DNA of 6,298 nt from Deltaproteobacteria bacterium (GTDB taxonomy: Bacteria; Myxococcota_A; Polyangia; HGW-17; SLPX01), in assembly GCA_011390535.1 (NCBI GenBank), contig JAABSF010000167.1:1-6298 (forward strand), in the 5' to 3' direction. Shown in pieces: positions 1 through 3,961 of the stretch. Under the pieces are notes generated by a model. It was not told the origin of the DNA. It searched no databases and saw only the letters and a program-made list of their open reading frames with translations. Numbering within the stretch: position 1 is the stretch's first letter; the number at the start of each line of letters is the position of its first letter. A program made the position numbers and the translations under genes.

Positions 1-135
1 GGGACCCGGGTGCAGGTGACACGGATTGGGGGTTACAAGTATTTTTACGGCGGGGATATAGCGGAGGCGATGAGAGAAGCTCAAGCCTTGGGACGGGGAG
101 AACCGGGGCTGGATGATGTAACCGGGGCTGGATGA
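1..135 (+). CDS. C-terminal end of an unrecognised protein (5' partial)
   Basis: Frame 1 is open from the left edge to a TGA at 133-135 and gives 44 residues, beginning GTRVQVTRIGGYKYFYGGD and continuing into a helical-looking IAEAMREAQALG. I do not recognise the family. The basic/beta start followed by an alanine-rich helix looks like the tail of a folded domain rather than random sequence, but this is weak evidence. The last residues (EPGLDDVTGAG) come from a 19-bp tandem repeat, and the stop itself lies in the second repeat copy. If the three extra copies (57 bp) are removed, the same frame reads through to a TAG at 196-198, so the present C-terminus is probably altered by repeat expansion. 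The HAD gene follows on the same strand after 92 bp and could be co-transcribed. Confidence 0.5.
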   Translation, partial: GTRVQVTRIGGYKYFYGGDIAEAMREAQALGRGEPGLDDVTGAG

Positions 136-184
136 TGTAACCGGGGCTGGATGATGTAACCGGGGCTGGATGATGTAACCGGGG
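102..184. repeat. 19-bp tandem repeat, four copies plus a partial fifth
   Basis: The unit ACCGGGGCTGGATGATGTA occurs perfectly at 102-120, 121-139, 140-158 and 159-177, followed by a 7-base partial copy (ACCGGGG) at 178-184. The array overlaps the 3' end of the upstream partial gene and ends 43 bp before the HAD start codon. Because 19 is not a multiple of three, each successive copy is read in a different frame, and the second copy supplies the stop for the upstream gene. The identity between copies indicates recent expansion by slippage or unequal exchange, or an assembly artefact. Confidence 0.95.
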
Positions 185-213
185 TAGGGACAGTGTAGAG
201 TAGAAGTTTTTTT

Positions 214-220
214 AGAGGAG
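214..220 (+). promoter_or_regulatory. Ribosome binding site of the HAD gene
   Basis: AGAGGAG lies seven bases before the GTG at 228-230. This good Shine-Dalgarno match at normal spacing supports the GTG as the start codon. Confidence 0.75.
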
Positions 221-227
221 AAAAGAA

Positions 228-1019
228 GTGAAAAATCTACGAGATATCCGAGCTTTTTTGTTGGACATGGATGGTACGATTTATGTCAGCGATGAGATTA
301 TTTCCAGGGCGCGGGAATTTATCCGGTTTTTGGAAGAGAAGGGCTATCCTTTCCTCTTTTTGACCAACAACTCGGCTGCTCGTGCCGAAGACTATCAACA
401 GAAGCTCTCGCGCATGGGGATAGATGTTGAAAAAGAGAGAGTTCTTACTTCAGGCGAGGCCACGATTCGGTATCTTTTAAGAGAGACTCCTCACAGAAGA
501 ATATGTCTTTTAGGTACACCCGCCCTTGAAAAAGAGTTCAGAGATTCCGGTTTGGAGCTGGATAACAAAGAGCCTCACTGTGTTGTGCTTGGGTTTGATA
601 TGACCCTGACGTTTGAAAAACTCGCCAACGCCGGGCTGTTGCTGGCTAAAGGGGTGCCATATTACGCCACCCATCCGGATTTTACTTGCATTACAGATAA
701 GGGGCTCATCCCGGATACAGGAGCTATCATCGCAGCACTGGATACTGTGGTGCATAGGAAACCCAAAATTATAGGCAAACCACAGCCTGAGATGGTGGCG
801 GCGGCCCTTGAAAAGTTGGGAGCTGCGGCCGGCGAGACGGCCATGGTGGGTGATCAACTTGATACGGATCTTACCATGGCGGCCAAATCGAATCTGTTCG
901 GTGTGCTGGTGCTGAGCGGTGAGACCCCGGTAGAAAAGCTGGAATCTCAGAGCATGATCAAGCCGGATATGGTGGTGAGTGATGTTGGTGAGCTGTGTGA
1001 CAGGCTGAGAGAGCTCTGA
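228..1019 (+). CDS. HAD-IIA family (NagD-like) phosphatase
   Basis: This gene encodes a 263-residue haloacid dehalogenase-superfamily hydrolase, expected to be cytosolic and Mg2+-dependent and to remove phosphate from a small metabolite. All four HAD motifs are visible: motif I DMDGT at 13-17 (nucleophile D13, acid/base D15), motif II LTNNS at 45-49, motif III lysine K184 in IIGKPQPEM, and motif IV GDQLDTD at 208-214. The stretch of about 130 residues between motifs II and III is the size of a C2 cap, placing it in subfamily IIA with NagD, AraL and the 4-nitrophenylphosphatase/phosphoglycolate phosphatase group. Length is normal for that group. The GTG start is supported by the AGAGGAG upstream. 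The substrate cannot be read from the sequence. It converges on serC, so a role as phosphoserine or phosphoglycolate phosphatase is possible but is inference only. Overlapping reverse-strand frames are shadows. Confidence 0.93.
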   Translation: MKNLRDIRAFLLDMDGTIYVSDEIISRAREFIRFLEEKGYPFLFLTNNSAARAEDYQQKLSRMGIDVEKERVLTSGEATIRYLLRETPHRRICLLGTPALEKEFRDSGLELDNKEPHCVVLGFDMTLTFEKLANAGLLLAKGVPYYATHPDFTCITDKGLIPDTGAIIAALDTVVHRKPKIIGKPQPEMVAAALEKLGAAAGETAMVGDQLDTDLTMAAKSNLFGVLVLSGETPVEKLESQSMIKPDMVVSDVGELCDRLREL

Positions 1020-1036
1020 AAGAACTCTGAAAGGGG

Positions 1037-1092
1037 GCTGGAAGGTTGGAAGGTTGGAAGGTTGGAAGGCTGGAAGGCTGGAAGGCTGGAAG
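1037..1092. repeat. 8-bp tandem repeat, seven copies
   Basis: Seven adjacent copies of GYTGGAAG fill most of the 80-bp gap between the convergent HAD and serC genes. In order they are GCTGGAAG once (1037-1044), GTTGGAAG three times (1045-1068) and GCTGGAAG three times (1069-1092). The grouped C/T variants suggest stepwise duplication. The array starts 18 bp after the HAD stop and ends 8 bp before the serC stop, so it is non-coding. No stem-loop followed by a T-run is visible, so no intrinsic terminator is apparent for either gene. Confidence 0.95.
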
Positions 1093-1099
1093 TGGAGGG

Positions 1100-2188
1100 T
1101 TAGGCGTTTTTCCGGAATGCTTTCATGAACTCTACGAGGGCTTCGATACCTTGAAGCGACATTGCGTTGTACATCGACACTCTGATACCGCCGACCGAGC
1201 GGTGCCCTTTCAACCCCATTAGATTTTTCTGCGCTGCTTCAGTCAGGAATTTCTTTTCCAGATCTTCCGAAGGGAGCCTCATGGTGACGTTCATGTATGA
1301 CCGATCATCTTTTGCAACCGTCCCACGGAAGAAATCGGATGCTTCGTCCATTGTGGAGTAGAGGAGCTTTGCTTTGGCTTCGTTTTCTTTTTCGATTGCT
1401 TCCAGGCCGCCCTTTTCTTCCGCCCATTCCAACACCAGGCCCACCATGTAGATGGCGAAAGTCGGCGGAGTGTTATATGCCGAGTCTTTTTCGACATATT
1501 GTTTGTAACGTAGCATGGGCGGTAGTGTGGCCGGGCTTTTTTCGGCAAGATCCTTCCGGATAATCACCACAGTGACTCCGGCGGGCCCCATATTTTTTTG
1601 TGCCCCGGCGTAGATCAAGCCGAACTTGGAGACATCAAACCTGTGGCTGAGGATGTCGGAGGACATATCACAGATCAGAGGTTTCTCTCCTGTGTCCGGG
1701 AATGTCCGATATTGTGTTCCGTAGATGGTGTTGTTGGAAGTCATGTGGACATAGGCGGCGTCTTCACTCCAGCTTACCTCGTTCAGGTTGGGGAGATAGG
1801 TGTATTTTTTATCTTCGCTGCTAGCCTTGACATTGGCGGTCCCTTCCAGCTCAGCAGCCTTTATGGCTCGTGTGGACCACGTCCCGGTGTCAACGTAATC
1901 GGCGGTTTTTTTCTCACCCATTAAGTTCATGGGGATCATGGAAAACTGAAGGTTCGCTCCACCCTGACAAAAAAGGATCTCATGCGTATCAGGTACATTC
2001 AGGAGCTTTTTAAGCCGCCCTTTGGTTTGTTCCATAACTCCTAGAAACTCTTTTGACCTGTGGCTGGTCTCCAGAATTCCGATGCCTGTGGAGTTGAAGT
2101 CCATCAACGCAACTTGTGCCTTTTTGAGTGGTTCGGCGGGTAGGACCGCCGGGCCTGGGCTAAAATTCCATTTTCTTTCAGTGCTCAT
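1100..2188 (-). CDS. serC: Phosphoserine aminotransferase
   Basis: SerC (EC 2.6.1.52) is a cytosolic PLP enzyme of the class V aminotransferase family. It converts 3-phosphohydroxypyruvate plus glutamate to O-phosphoserine, the second step of serine synthesis, and also acts on the 4-phosphohydroxythreonine of vitamin B6 synthesis in some bacteria. The 362-residue length equals that of E. coli SerC. Visible signatures are the N-terminal NFSPGPAVLP (8-17), TSHRSKEF (41-48) with the substrate-binding H43-R44, CQGGANLQF (74-82), D174 in ICDMSSDI for the PLP ring nitrogen, and AGAQKNMGPAG (194-204) with Schiff-base K198. YNTPPTF (238-244) and GHRSVGGIRVSMYNAM (328-343) follow. The ATG is supported by GGAGG nine bases upstream. 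The gene is divergent from the GlyA-GcvT fusion and convergent with the HAD gene. No defect is seen. Confidence 0.97.
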   Translation of the reverse strand: MSTERKWNFSPGPAVLPAEPLKKAQVALMDFNSTGIGILETSHRSKEFLGVMEQTKGRLKKLLNVPDTHEILFCQGGANLQFSMIPMNLMGEKKTADYVDTGTWSTRAIKAAELEGTANVKASSEDKKYTYLPNLNEVSWSEDAAYVHMTSNNTIYGTQYRTFPDTGEKPLICDMSSDILSHRFDVSKFGLIYAGAQKNMGPAGVTVVIIRKDLAEKSPATLPPMLRYKQYVEKDSAYNTPPTFAIYMVGLVLEWAEEKGGLEAIEKENEAKAKLLYSTMDEASDFFRGTVAKDDRSYMNVTMRLPSEDLEKKFLTEAAQKNLMGLKGHRSVGGIRVSMYNAMSLQGIEALVEFMKAFRKNA

Positions 2189-2197
2189 GTCGTAAAA

Positions 2198-2202
2198 CCT
2201 CC
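2198..2202 (-). promoter_or_regulatory. Ribosome binding site of serC
   Basis: CCTCC on the + strand reads GGAGG on the coding strand, nine bases before the serC ATG at 2188-2186. It supports this start over any in-frame alternative. Confidence 0.8.
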
Positions 2203-2214
2203 GTTAGATCATTC

Positions 2215-2314
2215 GATGTTTTCATCTTCCGGATATTCGTGATCCGTGATGTTCTCATCTTCTGAATATTTGCTATCCGTGATGTTCTCATCTTCTGGAA
2301 ATTCGGTGATCCGT
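2215..2314. repeat. Three tandem 33/34-bp imperfect repeats
   Basis: Copies lie at 2215-2247 (33 bp), 2248-2280 (33 bp) and 2281-2314 (34 bp). Each begins GATGTTYTCATCTTCYG and ends with ATCCGT, with most differences in the A/T-rich middle. Each copy contains the short inverted repeat GATG-TTYT-CATC (4-bp arms), and the first copy also has CGGAT-N7-ATCCG (5-bp arms). There are no spacers between copies. The array lies 13 bp beyond the serC ribosome binding site, so it sits in the serC 5' untranslated or promoter region. Confidence 0.9.
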
Positions 2315-2317
2315 ATT

Positions 2318-2327
2318 GAAACGTTTC
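2318..2327. promoter_or_regulatory. Perfect palindrome resembling a LacI-family operator core
   Basis: GAAACGTTTC is a perfect 10-bp palindrome with a central CG, immediately after the 33-bp repeats. Its form matches the cores of known LacI/GalR-family operators, notably the E. coli Cra (FruR) site TGAAACGTTTCA. The symmetry does not extend to the flanks (T on the left, C on the right). It is placed where it could act on either divergent gene. Chance occurrence is quite possible for a 10-mer, so the operator reading is inference. Confidence 0.35.
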
Positions 2328-2424
2328 CTCTTGTCTGCTAGGTCTAAGTGTTGCACATCCGTATGGTACACAAGTCAAGAGAAAAAGGTTTTTCGTTTCA
2401 CATATATAGGTTTTGAAAAAGAAT

Positions 2425-2463
2425 AAGGAAAAGGAAAAGCACAAGGAAAAGCACAAGGAAAAG
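2425..2463. repeat. Purine-rich 12-bp tandem repeat before the fusion start
   Basis: The unit AAGGAAAAGCAC occurs at 2431-2442 and 2443-2454. A truncated third copy AAGGAAAAG (2455-2463) follows, and a partial copy AAGGAA (2425-2430) precedes. The array belongs to an almost pure purine strand of about 50 bases (from about 2415 to 2467) that merges with the putative ribosome binding site of the fusion gene. Several AAGGA-like elements are therefore available, and copy-number change would alter the leader length. Confidence 0.85.
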
Positions 2464-2467
2464 AAGG
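2462..2467 (+). promoter_or_regulatory. Probable ribosome binding site of the fusion gene
   Basis: AGAAGG lies nine bases before the ATG at 2477. It is a moderate Shine-Dalgarno match embedded at the end of the purine-rich repeat. The frame upstream is closed by a TGA at 2414-2416, and 2477 is the first ATG after that stop. A TTG at 2468 is a less likely alternative start. Confidence 0.5.
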
Positions 2468-2476
2468 TTGCGAATC

Positions 2477-3961
2477 ATGAAGAAAGAAAATTTTGGACGC
2501 GAGTCTCAGTATGCTGCGGTCCCTCTCGGGGGGATCGATGAAGTGGATCGAACAGTTGCAGACCTTATTGACGCAGAAGCGGAGCGGCAGGATCGCAAGC
2601 TCATTTTTATCGCATCGGAGAGCATCTGCCCCCCTGCAGTCAGGAGGGCCATGGCGAGTCCGTTGGCGCACATATACGCAGAAGGTTATCCCGCGCCTCG
2701 GATGAATGTGCTCACAGAAGAGGAGATCTCGGATTTTGACCACGCATTTGTGAATTTCCGGAGATACTCGGATCGCCGTTATTATAAGGGCACCGATTAT
2801 ATGAACGTCATAGAGTCTTTGGCCAAGCGGCGCTGTTCGGACTTGTTCGCAAATCAGAGGATGCCGTCGGACCACATATTCGCGAATGTTCAGTCGCTCT
2901 CCGGGGCGGCCGCAAATAACGCAGTTTATCAGGCCTTCTTACAGAACGGTGACAGAATATTGGGCATGAGTCTGGTGTCGGGCGGGCATTTGACCCACGG
3001 CAGCCCTGTAAACAGATCAGGGCGGACATATAACGTGGCGAGCTACTCTGTGGGGCGTGACGGAAAGTTGGATTATGAAGCTATAGAGCAGCAGGCGAAA
3101 GAGTTTTTACCTCGCCTGATAGTAGCCGGTTTCAGCGCGTACCCTTGGGATATCGACTGGGCAGCGCTGAGAAAGGCTGCCGACAGCGTGGGGGCGCTGC
3201 TTATGGCCGATATTTCGCACACGGCCGGGCTGGTGGCGGCAGGTGTTGTAAACAGCCCCGTGGGGTTTGCCGATGTGATGACGTTTACGACACACAAGAC
3301 CCTGTGTGGTCCCCGTGGCGCCGTAATTTTGACCACCGACGAGGCTCACGCCAAAGCGGTTGACCTCGCAGTTTTTCCCGGAGAGCAAGGCGGGCCTCAC
3401 ATGCACCAAATCGCCGCCAAGGCGGTGGCGTTTAAGCTGGCTCAGAGTAAAGAGTTTAAAGACACCATGAAAAAGGTGGTAAACAATGCCTCCGCCATGG
3501 GGGAGAGCTTTAAGAAGCGCGGGTTCGATTTGGCCTATGGGGGAACCGACACTCACCTGCTTTTGCTCGATCTCAAAAAAGTAAAGACAGCTTCAGGAAA
3601 CAAAATAACGGGAGAGATCGCCTCTCGGCTTTTGGATAATCTCGGAATCACCTGTAACAAAAACACCATCGCCGGGGATACCAGCGCTAATCATCCTTCC
3701 GGTCTGCGTTTCGGGACAACTTGGGTGACTCAGAGGGGGTTCGGCCCCGAGGAACTGGATCGAACGGCTGAGCTGGTGTGCAAGGTTCTGACAGGCGCCC
3801 ACGCCTACACTTATTTTTACGCCGGCGGGGATGTCGGCCGGGCCAAGCTGGGATTTGATTTGATGGAAGAGGTGCAGCGAGGCGTGCAAGATCTCGTGAA
3901 AAAGGCCGGGGACGTTAAGGGTGAATGGGAGAAGCAATATCCACATTTTGAATCGCCTATG
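2477..3961 (+). other. Module 1 of the fusion: divergent SHMT domain
   Basis: Residues 1-495 align by eye with E. coli GlyA. Catalytic residues are present: S47 in IASES, catalytic E69 in YAEGYP, H171 in GGHLTHGSPVN (PLP stacking), D245 and H248 in ADISHTAGLVAAG, Schiff-base K274 in TTHKTLCGPRG, and carboxylate-binding R411 in SGLRFGT. Differences from E. coli are a net insertion of about 26 residues (between Y71 and Y102), a second insertion of about 7 residues before FANVQ, and NVQSLSG in place of the usual NVQPHSG. Activity is likely because the PLP and substrate residues are intact, but the insertions sit beside the active-site YAEGYP loop and could affect substrate or folate use. Confidence 0.9.

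Larger units (their letters stand above)
2189..2476. other. Divergent intergenic region between serC and the glyA-gcvT fusion
   Basis: This 288-bp region must contain the start signals for both divergent genes. From left to right it holds the serC ribosome binding site, three 33/34-bp tandem repeats, a perfect 10-bp palindrome, an AT-rich stretch with TATATA at 2403-2408, and a purine-rich stretch with a 12-bp repeat running into the fusion start. I could not find a convincing sigma-70 promoter pair on either strand: TTGCAC at 2351-2356 (+) and TTGACT (reverse strand of 2373-2378) each lack a good -10 element at 16-18 bp. No riboswitch with the recognisable tandem glycine-aptamer pattern was seen. 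A reverse-strand open frame through here is judged non-coding. Confidence 0.6.

Noticed and set aside
1..135. Left-edge fragment as an SHMT relative, because YKYFYGGDI resembles YTYFYAGGDV in the fusion protein
   Set aside because: The likeness covers only about ten residues and the flanking sequence does not match, so it is treated as coincidence.
510..857. Reverse-strand open frame of 115 codons inside the HAD gene
   Set aside because: It overlaps motif III and the cap of a convincing HAD protein, and its translation is not protein-like.
1020..1099. Bidirectional terminator between the convergent HAD and serC genes
   Set aside because: The gap is occupied by an 8-bp direct repeat; no inverted repeat followed by a T-run is visible on either strand.
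2215..2314. CRISPR array
   Set aside because: The three copies are directly adjacent without spacers, and no cas gene is present.
2351..2379. Sigma-70 promoters from TTGCAC (+) or TTGACT (reverse strand, 2378-2373)
   Set aside because: Neither has an acceptable -10 hexamer at 16-18 bp spacing, so no promoter is called.
2178..2456. Reverse-strand open frame of 92 codons with 11-residue repeats across the serC upstream region
   Set aside because: It is built from the 33-bp repeats and a poly-pyrimidine stretch (Phe/Leu/Ser-rich), overlaps the serC ribosome binding site and start, and the third repeat is 34 bp, so the period is not kept in frame. No ribosome binding site or family resemblance was seen.
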